DNA of 64,000 bases, from positions 1-64,000 of the forward strand of contig NZ_RHNR01000004.1 of the NCBI RefSeq assembly GCF_003946025.1, in the 5' to 3' direction. Both the position numbers and the translations under genes were made by a program. Each line of letters begins with the position of its first letter. Position 1 is the stretch's first letter. The stretch is from Lacticaseibacillus songhuajiangensis. GTDB lineage: Bacteria; Bacillota; Bacilli; Lactobacillales; Lactobacillaceae. The notes beneath the pieces were generated by a model. It had not been told where the DNA came from, did no database searches, and saw nothing but the letters and a program-made list of their open reading frames with translations. Positions 53,159-61,210 of the stretch are shown here, piece by piece.

Positions 53159-53887
53159 CTAGGCCTCCTGAATCATGCGCATATAGATGTCATCCAAGCT
53201 GGCATCTGGCAGTTGCATCTGTGCCCGCAACTGCGCGAGGCTCCCCTGGGCACGCAGGTGACCATCGCCCAGAAGTACGAAGCGGTCCGCGTTGTCCTGC
53301 GCTGTCGCCAGTACGTGTGTTGACATGAGTACACTGGCGCCCGTCTGCTTTTTGGCCGCAACCAGGTCAAGCAGGTCGTGGACCGCCACTGGATCGAGAC
53401 CGGTAAATGGTTCGTCGATGATGAAAAGCTGGGCATCACTCATGAAGGCCGCCGCAATCATCACCTTCTGCTTCATCCCCTTGGAGAAGTTGTCGGGAAA
53501 CCAGTCCAGTTTATTATCGAGGCGGAACTTACTGAGCATTGGGTCGAGCCGCTGCCAAGCAAGCTGCTCGTCCAGTCCGTACGCCATCATGCTCAACTCC
53601 AGATGTTCACGTAAGGTGAGGTCGGGATAAAGCACCGGCGTCTCCGGAACATAGGCAATCGCTTGGCGGTACGCATTCTCATTTTCGCTAAGCGTAACGC
53701 CATTGACGGTGATGCTGCCCGATTGCGGCCGCAGCAGACCAATAATGTGTTTGATGGTCGTGGACTTACCCGCACCGTTAAGCCCGATTAAGCCGACCAC
53801 TTCGCCAGCGGCAACGCTGAAACTCAGGTCATGGAGGACCGGCAACTGCCCATAACCGCCAACCAGATTTTTAATTTCCAAACTCAT
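53159..53887 (-). CDS. ecsA: ABC transporter ATP-binding protein EcsA
   Basis: ATPase subunit of 242 residues. Walker A GLNGAGKS (35-42), signature NFSKGMKQK and Walker B LFIIDEPFTGLDP are present. The ATG at 53887 follows GGAAGG; a TTG six codons earlier coincides with that site and is rejected. Forms an operon with ecsB and is divergent from the HIT gene, the arrangement known from Bacillus. Confidence 0.95.
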   Translation of the reverse strand: MSLEIKNLVGGYGQLPVLHDLSFSVAAGEVVGLIGLNGAGKSTTIKHIIGLLRPQSGSITVNGVTLSENENAYRQAIAYVPETPVLYPDLTLREHLELSMMAYGLDEQLAWQRLDPMLSKFRLDNKLDWFPDNFSKGMKQKVMIAAAFMSDAQLFIIDEPFTGLDPVAVHDLLDLVAAKKQTGASVLMSTHVLATAQDNADRFVLLGDGHLRAQGSLAQLRAQMQLPDASLDDIYMRMIQEA

Positions 53888-53974
53888 ATTTAGCGTACCT
53901 TCCAATCTGTAATTGTGACTACCAAAATGATAACATACGGGTATATGGATTAATTAAAGAAGAGAGGGAATCAC

Positions 53975-54403
53975 ATGGACGACTGCATTTTTTGCAAAAT
54001 TATTCGCGGGGAAATCCCCAGCACGACCATTTATGAAGACGACGAGGTCAAGGCCTTCCTTGATTTGAGCCAAGCAACGCCTGGCCACACACTGCTCGTG
54101 CCGAAGAAGCATGTTGCCGACATCTTCGCTTATGACGAAGATCTAGCCAGCCGCGTCTTCACCCGTCTGCCGAAAATTGCGCGGGCAATTAAGGCCAGCA
54201 ACCCCGACATCAAAGCAATGAACATCATCAACAACAATGGTGAGCTTGCCTACCAGAGTGTCTTCCATTCTCACATTCACCTCATCCCGCGTTACAGCGC
54301 CAATGATGACTTCTCCATTCATTTTGGTGACCACTCTGACCAATATGACAGTGCCAAGCTGGAAGCCATCGCCGCCGGCATCCGTCAGCAGCTGGAGGAC
54401 TAG
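53975..54403 (+). CDS. hit: HIT-family nucleotide hydrolase
   Basis: 142-residue histidine-triad protein that hydrolyses adenosine phosphoramidates or related dinucleotides. CIFCKIIRGEIP opens the protein and HSHIHLIPR is the catalytic triad. AGAGAGGGA lies before the ATG. It is divergent from ecsA and is followed after two bases by the YtxH gene. Confidence 0.95.
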   Translation: MDDCIFCKIIRGEIPSTTIYEDDEVKAFLDLSQATPGHTLLVPKKHVADIFAYDEDLASRVFTRLPKIARAIKASNPDIKAMNIINNNGELAYQSVFHSHIHLIPRYSANDDFSIHFGDHSDQYDSAKLEAIAAGIRQQLED

Positions 54404-54405
54404 GC

Positions 54406-54750
54406 ATGAGTTTTAGTAAAGGACTAGTCGCCGGACTCGTTTTCGGTGGTGTGCTCGGTGCCCTCACAAACAAGCACAGCGGCCGTGAAAACCGCGCTGC
54501 AGCCCAGAAATGGGGTCAAGACACCATGCAAGACGTTCAGCAGTTGCGCCATGGCATCACTAAGCTGCAGACTGCGCTGCAAAAGCTGCAAACCGCGCAG
54601 GTCGAGAATCTTGAGCCCGCACTGGACGGCATCCAAAAGGACGTCGAGGCGTTTAACTTCAAAACGGCACCGCACTTGGCAAAAATTGAAGACAGCATGA
54701 CACGGATTAACGACGCCCTGCCAGAGACAACAAATACCGAGGACGACTAA
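54406..54750 (+). CDS. YtxH-like membrane-anchored coiled-coil protein
   Basis: 114 residues. A short glycine-rich hydrophobic segment (GLVAGLVFGGVLGALT, about 6-21) is followed by a long helical, coiled-coil-like region (DVQQLRHGITKLQTALQKLQ). This resembles the small YtxH/general-stress membrane proteins often found after hit in lactobacilli. Function unknown. Confidence 0.8.
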   Translation: MSFSKGLVAGLVFGGVLGALTNKHSGRENRAAAQKWGQDTMQDVQQLRHGITKLQTALQKLQTAQVENLEPALDGIQKDVEAFNFKTAPHLAKIEDSMTRINDALPETTNTEDD

Positions 54751-55092
54751 ATGAAAAAAATCATCGCCACCATTCTCACCCTATTCTCAATCAGCCTTGT
54801 CCTAGTTGCGTGTGGTCAAAAACAGGCCGACTATCCCAGTGCTGCGAAAGCGGAGTCTGCGCTCAATGCCGGAAAGAACATTAACGGTAAAACCGTAAGT
54901 TTCAAAGTGGCAAAGGTCGTCCCAAACGGAACACTCGGCCATACGATGTGGGCAGGTAAACATCTCAACTTCATCAGTGATGAGAATCCGAAAATCTCTG
55001 TAAAAAAAGGTGACACCGTAACCGTCAAGATTAAGAAAGCTAAGTCGGCACTTGGGTCGTGGCTGATTACCTACACTGATTTATCAAAATAG
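54751..55092 (+). CDS. Small lipoprotein
   Basis: 113 residues with a lipoprotein signal peptide ending LVLVAC (Cys21). The mature domain of about 90 residues has alternating beta strands (KTVSFKVAKVVPN, DTVTVKIKKA) and may be a small OB-fold, but I do not recognise it. It begins immediately after the YtxH stop, so the two are cotranscribed with hit. No terminator is clear downstream; the ~210-base gap to prsA carries the prsA promoter. Confidence 0.82.
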   Translation: MKKIIATILTLFSISLVLVACGQKQADYPSAAKAESALNAGKNINGKTVSFKVAKVVPNGTLGHTMWAGKHLNFISDENPKISVKKGDTVTVKIKKAKSALGSWLITYTDLSK

Positions 55093-55227
55093 GTCAGGAC
55101 TATAAGCTCTTTTTGAAAAATCAAGACAATGCTCCTGTATTTTGTGGCAGTTTTCATTTTCCCAGTCAAGGGCACGGAATTGCTACGACCTTTTCACTAA
55201 GGATTTGTGAAAATACTGTGAATCGGC

Positions 55228-55254
55228 GCACAGAAGCGCCGCTTGTGTTATATT
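55228..55254 (+). promoter_or_regulatory. prsA promoter region with inverted repeat
   Basis: An extended -10 (TGT-TATATT, hexamer 55249-55254) lies about 50 bases before the ATG. Where the -35 should be there is an inverted repeat CGGCGC/GCGCCG (about 55224-55241), which could be an operator of an envelope-stress regulator. The regulator is not identifiable from sequence. Confidence 0.5.
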
Positions 55255-55305
55255 AGAACCCAGATTCGCATGCGCGGATAATACTATAGATTAGGATGTG
55301 TCAAA

Positions 55306-56232
55306 ATGAAGAAATGGATCGTCGGCTTCACCGGACTTGCCGTTGCCGTCTTGCTTGCAGGGTGCTCTAGCTCCACCGTCGCAAGTATGAAGGGTGCTAA
55401 GATTTCCCAGGACGACTACTACAAAGAGATGAAGAAGAGTTCTGCTGGCCAGCAGGTCCTGCGCAGCATGATTGTTGCCAAGGCACTTGATCAGCAGTAC
55501 GGTTCCAAAGTTTCCAAGTCTAAAGTGACCAAGCAGTTCAACGCCGTTAAGGCGCAATACGGCTCAAGTTTTGCTTCTACTCTTAGCCAGAACGGTTACA
55601 CCGAATCCTCCTTTAAGGATCAGATTCGCACTTCCCTTCTGTCCGAGGTTGCCCTCAAGGACTTAAAGAAGATTAGCAAGGCTAAGCTGGCTAGCCAGTA
55701 CAAGTCTTACGAACCAAAGATTACTGTTCAGCACATCTTGGTTAAGACTAAGGCTCAGGCCCAGAAGATTATCGACGAGTTCGGTAAGGAAAAGAACACC
55801 ACGGCAAACTTCTCCAAGCTTGCTAAAAAGAACTCCACCGATACTGGTACCAAGAGCAACGGTGGTAAGTTGACCGCCTTTGACAACACCGATACTCAGC
55901 TTGATTCCACCTTCAAGAAGGCTGCCTTCAAGCTGACCAAGGATGGCCAGTACACCACAACGCCTGTTAAGACGCAGTACGGTTACCACGTCATTCGTCT
56001 GATCAGCACCCCAGGTAAGGGTAAGCTCAGCGATGCCTCCGTTCAGAAGGCACTGAAGAAGCAGATTTACACCACATGGGAATCCGACACGACCGTCATG
56101 AACAAGGTCATTGCCAAGGTTCTCAAGAAGGCCGACGTCAAGATTAAGGACAACGACCTGAAGGATGTTCTGTCAACCTACCTTGACAGCAGCTCTTCTT
56201 CCAGCAGCACTGCAACAACCACCAGCAACTAA
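55306..56232 (+). CDS. prsA: Foldase lipoprotein PrsA
   Basis: Extracellular membrane-anchored peptidyl-prolyl isomerase that helps secreted proteins fold. 308 residues. The lipobox is VLLAGC (Cys20). The parvulin domain starts at ITVQHILVKTKAQAQ and ends near YGYHVIRL. N- and C-terminal helical parts form the chaperone cradle, and a Ser/Thr-rich tail (SSSSSSSTATTTSN) closes it. Its position near ecsAB, hit and yhaM is conserved in Bacillus. Confidence 0.96.
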   Translation: MKKWIVGFTGLAVAVLLAGCSSSTVASMKGAKISQDDYYKEMKKSSAGQQVLRSMIVAKALDQQYGSKVSKSKVTKQFNAVKAQYGSSFASTLSQNGYTESSFKDQIRTSLLSEVALKDLKKISKAKLASQYKSYEPKITVQHILVKTKAQAQKIIDEFGKEKNTTANFSKLAKKNSTDTGTKSNGGKLTAFDNTDTQLDSTFKKAAFKLTKDGQYTTTPVKTQYGYHVIRLISTPGKGKLSDASVQKALKKQIYTTWESDTTVMNKVIAKVLKKADVKIKDNDLKDVLSTYLDSSSSSSSTATTTSN

Positions 56233-56244
56233 TAAGTAACACTG

Positions 56245-56272
56245 AGGATCACGGCAGCGTGGTCCTTTTTGT
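56245..56272 (+). terminator. Terminator of prsA
   Basis: Stem AGGA.CACG/CGTGGTCCT followed by TTTTTG. Confidence 0.75.
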
Positions 56273-56441
56273 TTTGCCAAAATGCTGGCGGCAACAGTAA
56301 ATTGGCCGACAAAGTCGATTGTGACTGCATTTATGCACAAAATCATCTAAATTACTAAATCAAGTATCAGTTATGCCTAATTATTCCAAAAAACAGAACG
56401 TTACTTTTCAAATGCTGCGTCCACTTTTTAAATAGGTCTGC

Positions 56442-56588
56442 TATATTAGGTGTATGGATAGATGATATCCATACCTATCAACATGAGTGCTACCTTATTG
56501 ACAGGTTTCCACTCATTCATTTTACCCACTCCCTAAAAAAATTCCCCCCAATATAATTTTCCACCGCCGAATAGCGGTGGTTTTTTTT
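56442..56588 (+). ncRNA. Candidate small regulatory RNA
   Basis: A self-contained unit without a coding frame. An extended -10 promoter (TGC-TATATT, 56442-56447) predicts an RNA starting near 56454. The 5' hairpin GTATGGATA/TATCCATAC (about 56452-56477) is followed by ATGAGTG..CACTCAT (about 56482-56515). A C-rich single-stranded stretch (ACCCACTCCC, then TTCCCCCC) and a strong terminator CCACCGC/GCGGTGG plus T8 (56561-56588) complete it. The result is an RNA of about 135 bases; the C-rich part could pair with Shine-Dalgarno or G-rich leader sequences. No Rfam family was recognised. Confidence 0.7.
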
Positions 56589-56616
56589 GCGCTTGGCTTA
56601 TTAATGCAGTGCAAAA

Positions 56617-56650
56617 AAAATAGCGGTTCGGGAAATCCGAATCGCTAAAT
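56617..56650 (-). terminator. Terminator of yhaM
   Basis: Stem TAGCGGTTCGG/CCGAATCGCTA with an eight-A run on the left, facing the terminator of the candidate small RNA. Confidence 0.9.
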
Positions 56651-56658
56651 GGTCGAGC

Positions 56659-57636
56659 TTATTTCTGACTATCCCGCCCAGAGTAGTGCTGAATGGAGGC
56701 TGGCTTATAGAAGCGCCGGTTGTCCATCCCAAAGAGATGTTCGGAGAAGTCCCCTTCGTCCGCGCGCGCAACCGCGTTGGTCATCATGTTGATGGAAGCG
56801 TCTAGTTCGTCCAGGTCGTGCAGGATCTGCGCCTCGGGCAGCTGTGGCCGCACTGGTGAGCCGTATTCGAGCAGGCCGTGGTGCGCCAGGACGGTGTGCC
56901 GAAGCATCACCACGTCTTCCTTGGTTGAATCGATGTTCAGCTCGATGCAGGCGCGAATAATCTCTTCATCGATGAGCACGATGTGGCCAATCAGGTTCCC
57001 CGTCACGGTGTATTCCGTGGAGACTGGCCCGCTTAGTTCAATCGTTTTGCCCATATCATGCAGAATTGCGCCTGCGTATAGTAAGGACACGTTGATGTTC
57101 GGGTACTGCTCTCCAATTTGCTTGGCAAGGCGCAAAATGGATAGCGTGTGGAAGGCCAGGCCGCCACCGTTGGCATGGTGGTTGGCCTTAGCCGCTGGGT
57201 AACTAAAGAAGGCATCGTGGTGATCAGCCAGCAACTTGCGCACAATGCGGTTCCAGTTCGGGTTGAGAATATCGAACACGAAGCTGCCGATTTCTTCTTC
57301 CATCTGGGTGGATTTCTCTGGTGCTTGCTCCAGGAAGTTCTTCGGGTTGTCGCCCTCTTCCTGGGTGGCGAGGCGGATACTGTAAAGCTTAATTTGCGGG
57401 TTGTCGTGGTAGAGCTCGCGCTTGCCGGTAATGCGCACCACGACGCCAGACTTAAACTGCTCAATGGCAGCGTCAGATGCGTCCCACATTTTGGCTGGCA
57501 AGTGGCCACTCTTGTCTTGCAAAATAAAGGAAATGAACTTCTTACCGTTCTTAGCAATGCGGGTGTCTGCGGATTTCACAAGCAGTGACAACTGCATCTC
57601 GTCACCGTTCCGATACTCAAATAAGCGTTTTGCCAA
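56659..57636 (-). CDS. yhaM: 3'-5' exoribonuclease YhaM
   Basis: Exonuclease of 325 residues with an N-terminal OB-fold (GKKFISFILQDKSGHLPAK) and an HD domain (FHTLSILRLAK, AILHDMGK, HTVLAHHG). It trims RNA and single-stranded DNA 3' ends. The likely start is TTG at 57636, eight bases after GGAGG, giving (M)AKRLFEY, which aligns with the start of Bacillus YhaM (MAKGILEY). Upstream ATGs at 57651-57699 are in frame but less well placed. Confidence 0.92.
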   Translation of the reverse strand: MAKRLFEYRNGDEMQLSLLVKSADTRIAKNGKKFISFILQDKSGHLPAKMWDASDAAIEQFKSGVVVRITGKRELYHDNPQIKLYSIRLATQEEGDNPKNFLEQAPEKSTQMEEEIGSFVFDILNPNWNRIVRKLLADHHDAFFSYPAAKANHHANGGGLAFHTLSILRLAKQIGEQYPNINVSLLYAGAILHDMGKTIELSGPVSTEYTVTGNLIGHIVLIDEEIIRACIELNIDSTKEDVVMLRHTVLAHHGLLEYGSPVRPQLPEAQILHDLDELDASINMMTNAVARADEGDFSEHLFGMDNRRFYKPASIQHYSGRDSQK

Positions 57637-57732
57637 CTCTGTTACCTCCATCATTCTTCTGCCTTCATCATACCGATTTTGGGACCTTATTACCATCATA
57701 ATGTGACCCTAGCGCAGGCAAGGCGCAAAATA

Positions 57733-57764
57733 AAAGGTCCCGACACCACGATGTCGGGACCTTT
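57733..57764 (-). terminator. Terminator of PBP1A-yheA
   Basis: A perfect stem AAAGGTCCCGACA/TGTCGGGACCTTT around a short loop; A-rich left flank. Confidence 0.92.
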
Positions 57765-57774
57765 ATTCACTGAT

Positions 57775-58125
57775 TTAGGCGTTTTCTGGACGGTATAGTT
57801 CAGCGATGGGCTGACTCACAATGGCGTTCAATTCATCCATCAAGCCGGCCATGGCCTGTTCCTTCTTGATCAGGTCCTGGATGGCCGTAATCTTCTGCAT
57901 CTTCTCGCCAACGTTCTGCAAGTCCTGGAGGTCTTCTGGTGGCAATTCCTGACCAGTAGCCTGTTTCTGCTGCAGGGCAACCTGCTTGGTCTGGAACTGT
58001 TCAAAAAGCCCGTATGCCACGGCGTCAAGCTTCAGCATGTCAAATGCCTGCTTGAGTTCCTGGTACTGCGTAGTGCTCTTGAGCGCTGCTGCCATTTCGT
58101 TTGCGTTGTCGTAAATGTTAACCAT
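57775..58125 (-). CDS. yheA: YheA/YmcA-like protein (YlbF family)
   Basis: 116-residue all-helical cytosolic protein of the YlbF/YheA/UPF0342 family. In Bacillus relatives form the Y-complex that adjusts RNase Y; the role of YheA itself is unknown. TQYQELKQAFDMLKLDAVAY and GLFEQFQTKQVALQQKQ are typical. Follows the PBP1A gene by 13 bases and is probably cotranscribed with it. Confidence 0.9.
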   Translation of the reverse strand: MVNIYDNANEMAAALKSTTQYQELKQAFDMLKLDAVAYGLFEQFQTKQVALQQKQATGQELPPEDLQDLQNVGEKMQKITAIQDLIKKEQAMAGLMDELNAIVSQPIAELYRPENA

Positions 58126-58138
58126 TGTGTACTCTCCT

Positions 58139-60226
58139 TTAATTGTTGAAGAAACTCTTGATGTTATCCGCCCACTGACTCAAGGTACTCTTCGCGGAAT
58201 CAATCCCATTTTGCACGCCACTCTGGATACCGCTCCAGGCGCTGCTTGCATTCGAACTAGCATTCGCGGTGCCCTGCTGGGTGGCGAGCGTCTGCGCATC
58301 CTGCGTGTTAAAACTCGTCTGCGGTGTTGTCGGCAGAATGTTCTCAGCTTCGTCCTTGAAGATTTTGGAAACCCCATCCTCACTGGTGCCTGACAAGTAA
58401 TGATCTTTATCAGTGTATTCGAAACCGGTCCAGGTTGCAATGACCACGTCCGGCGTGTATCCCACTAGCCACTGGTCCTTGGTGCCATAACCCCATGAGG
58501 TCGGCACTTCAGAACTCCCGGTCTTCCCGGCAACCGTGAAGTTACTTGGCTTAGCATTAACCGCCGTCCCGTGGGTGAAGGTACCAATCATCATACTGGT
58601 CATTTCCTTGGCCACGCTCTTAGTCATAATCGACTGACTTTTGGCGTTGCTTTGGTAAACCACCGTGCCCGAGGCATCGACAATTTTGCGGATGAAATGT
58701 GTCTGCGGCAGGCTGCCACCATTCGCAAAGCTGGAATAAGCACGCGCGAGTTCGAGCGGTGTAATGTTGGTGCTGACACCCCCGAGCGCTGCGGACAAGT
58801 TCTGGTCCGACTTTTTCAGGTCAATCCCAAAGCGCGCCAAACTGTTAACACCCTTTTGAACCCCGATTTTGTTGAGCAACCACACGGCCGGCACATTAAG
58901 ACTCTGCGCGAGTGCGGTGTACATTGGCACCTTGCTCTGGTAAGCACCCGTTGGGTTCGTCGGTGTGTACTTGTTCTTGCCAAAACTCTGCTTATCATCC
59001 GAAAGCTCGGAATCATAGTGGTAGCCATTTTCAATCGCCGGCGTGTACACCATCAGCGGCTTGAGCGTTGATCCCGGCGAACGTCCGGATAACTGCGTGG
59101 CGTAGTTCAAACCGCGGTATACGTGCTTCCCGCGATTACCCACAACTGCGAGTACACCACCGGTACTTGGATCCACCGCAACTGACGCTGCCTGGGCAAT
59201 CGTGCCATCACTAGCATTGGCCGGGAACAGCCAACTCTTCTGGAAGGTGGCATCCATCTTGTCCTGGTAAGTCGTGTTCAGCGTCGTATAGATCTTGTAA
59301 CCCTTGTTCAGAATATCGTTTTCGGACACCCCATCCTTCACGGCTTCATCAATCACGGCGTCAAAGTACGATGGGTACTTGTCCGCATTGTCGTTAGTGT
59401 AGGTATTTTTCAGCGTCAGGCTGGTTTGCTTGGCTGCGGCTTCCTGACTGCTCGTTAGATGCCCAGCTTCCACTTCCAACTGCAACACGAGATTACGCCG
59501 CGAGATGGCATTGTCCATGTGGTCAATCGGGTTGTAGAAGCTCGGGTTCCGCAGCATCGCGGCAAGCGTCGCGCCTTCACCAACGGTGAGCTGACTGGCA
59601 TCCTTTCCGAAGTAGCGGCGGGAGGCGTCCTGAACACCCCACACCCCATTACCGAAGTAGGCATTATTCAGATACATCGCCAGAATGTCCTTCTTGCTGT
59701 ACTCCTTGGTAATCTGCACCGCCATGAAAATTTCCTGGCCCTTACGCAGAAAACTTTGTTTCTGCGTGAGCAGAGTATTCTTAGCTAACTGCTGGGTCAG
59801 CGTACTCCCCCCACCAGTGATGGCCCCGCGGTGGATGATCAGATTCACGACTGAACGGAGAATACCCTTAATGCTAAAGCCCCAGTTCTTGTAGAAGGTC
59901 CGGTCTTCGGTACTAATAACCGCGTTTTGAACATTGACCGAAATTTTGTCAATGTCGACGTAAGTCCCCTTCTGCGAGTATAGGGTGCCTGCTTCTTTAT
60001 TATTGTGATCCAGAATGACCGTCTTCGTTTGCAGTGAACTCTTAATGTTCTCCACGTCAGACGTCTTCGCCTTGTAGGTAAAATAACTGCTAAAACCAAG
60101 AATCACAAGGAGGACCAGCAAAATCCCCCACCGAATAATTTGAAAGCGCCGCATAAAGCGCGCAATGGCGTGCCCAGCAACGCCAGCGGCGCGGGCGATG
60201 CCAGATTTCACTTGTTCCTTGTTCAA
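58139..60226 (-). CDS. Class A penicillin-binding protein (PBP1A-like)
   Basis: Bifunctional cell-wall synthase of 695 residues that polymerises and cross-links peptidoglycan. One membrane anchor (31-52) is followed by the GT51 domain with ISTEDRTFYKNWG (Glu107) and GGGSTLTQQLAKN. The transpeptidase follows with SGRSPGSTLKPL (STLK), SLN and AGKTGSS. A Ser/Gln/Ala-rich tail ends the protein. Start is TTG behind AAGGAG. It is divergent from the pseudouridine synthase gene. Confidence 0.95.
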   Translation of the reverse strand: MNKEQVKSGIARAAGVAGHAIARFMRRFQIIRWGILLVLLVILGFSSYFTYKAKTSDVENIKSSLQTKTVILDHNNKEAGTLYSQKGTYVDIDKISVNVQNAVISTEDRTFYKNWGFSIKGILRSVVNLIIHRGAITGGGSTLTQQLAKNTLLTQKQSFLRKGQEIFMAVQITKEYSKKDILAMYLNNAYFGNGVWGVQDASRRYFGKDASQLTVGEGATLAAMLRNPSFYNPIDHMDNAISRRNLVLQLEVEAGHLTSSQEAAAKQTSLTLKNTYTNDNADKYPSYFDAVIDEAVKDGVSENDILNKGYKIYTTLNTTYQDKMDATFQKSWLFPANASDGTIAQAASVAVDPSTGGVLAVVGNRGKHVYRGLNYATQLSGRSPGSTLKPLMVYTPAIENGYHYDSELSDDKQSFGKNKYTPTNPTGAYQSKVPMYTALAQSLNVPAVWLLNKIGVQKGVNSLARFGIDLKKSDQNLSAALGGVSTNITPLELARAYSSFANGGSLPQTHFIRKIVDASGTVVYQSNAKSQSIMTKSVAKEMTSMMIGTFTHGTAVNAKPSNFTVAGKTGSSEVPTSWGYGTKDQWLVGYTPDVVIATWTGFEYTDKDHYLSGTSEDGVSKIFKDEAENILPTTPQTSFNTQDAQTLATQQGTANASSNASSAWSGIQSGVQNGIDSAKSTLSQWADNIKSFFNN

Positions 60227-60371
60227 AAATGCCGCTCCTTCCGCGCCGTTTTGCGTCGCAAGTGTTTTATACTAGAATAGTTATCGCTTCAGGCATTGTA
60301 GCACAAACATGTTGAATACCAGACTTACTAATAACAGTTTACATATTTTTCACAGATTTGGAGTGGGACCA

Positions 60372-61199
60372 TTGACCGATTTTAAGCAAAAGATTGTCGT
60401 ACCCAATGCCTTTCCGAGCGTACGCGCGCTCATGCGTGCTTGGTTGCTACCAAAGCACTACCAAGGGGCGTTGCGGATGAGCCACGGTATCCTCATCGAC
60501 GGTAAGTACCGGCCCGTCTCCGCCGCGGTACCGGCTAACAGCCAGGTGAGTTTAAACTATACCGCAGACGCGCAAGCTTACGTCCCGAGTTACCAGCCAC
60601 TTCCAGTCGTGTACGAAGACGCCCAGTTGCTGGTCGTGAACAAGCCCGCCGGACTGAAAACGCACCCCAACCGCGCTGATGAAACTGACACGGCGGTAAA
60701 CCGCGCTGCTGCTTATCTCGACGGTCCCGTTTTCATCACTCACCGTCTGGATATGGAAACCAGCGGCCTACTCTTATTTGCCAAAGATCCGCTGACCCAG
60801 GCCATCATCAATCGCCAGCTCGCAACCAAAGCCATGCGCCGTGAGTACACCGCACTCACTGCAGCGGGCATTCCTGTTAGTGGCACCATCGACGCGCCGA
60901 TTGCCCATGCGGATGACGATGTCCGCAAGCGCACCGTTGCAGCAGACGGATTACCGGCGCGAACGCATTACCGACGGCTCACGGCCGACGACAATACTGC
61001 CCGCGTCGAACTGCGCCTGGATACGGGGCGCACACACCAAATCCGCGTTCACCTGGCTAGCATCGGGTTTCCCATCGTTGGCGACCCACTGTATGGCGAC
61101 CACCCTGCCGACCGCTTGTACCTGCACGCAACACGCATGTTGCTCACGAGGCCATTCAGCGAGCAACCACTCGCGATTGAATGTCCGCCTGAATTCTAA
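60372..61199 (+). CDS. RluD-family pseudouridine synthase
   Basis: Converts specific uridines in rRNA or tRNA to pseudouridine. 275 residues from a TTG start that follows TTGGAG; no ATG in the first part aligns with the family start. The catalytic Asp is in THRLDMETSGLLLFAKD. RKRTVAADGLPARTHYR and TGRTHQIRVHLASIG are further RluA/RluD motifs. An S4 domain may be represented by the N-terminal ~75 residues. Target site unknown. Ends 11 bases before repeat G. Confidence 0.92.
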   Translation: MTDFKQKIVVPNAFPSVRALMRAWLLPKHYQGALRMSHGILIDGKYRPVSAAVPANSQVSLNYTADAQAYVPSYQPLPVVYEDAQLLVVNKPAGLKTHPNRADETDTAVNRAAAYLDGPVFITHRLDMETSGLLLFAKDPLTQAIINRQLATKAMRREYTALTAAGIPVSGTIDAPIAHADDDVRKRTVAADGLPARTHYRRLTADDNTARVELRLDTGRTHQIRVHLASIGFPIVGDPLYGDHPADRLYLHATRMLLTRPFSEQPLAIECPPEF

Positions 61200-61210
61200 A
61201 TTGGTGTGTC

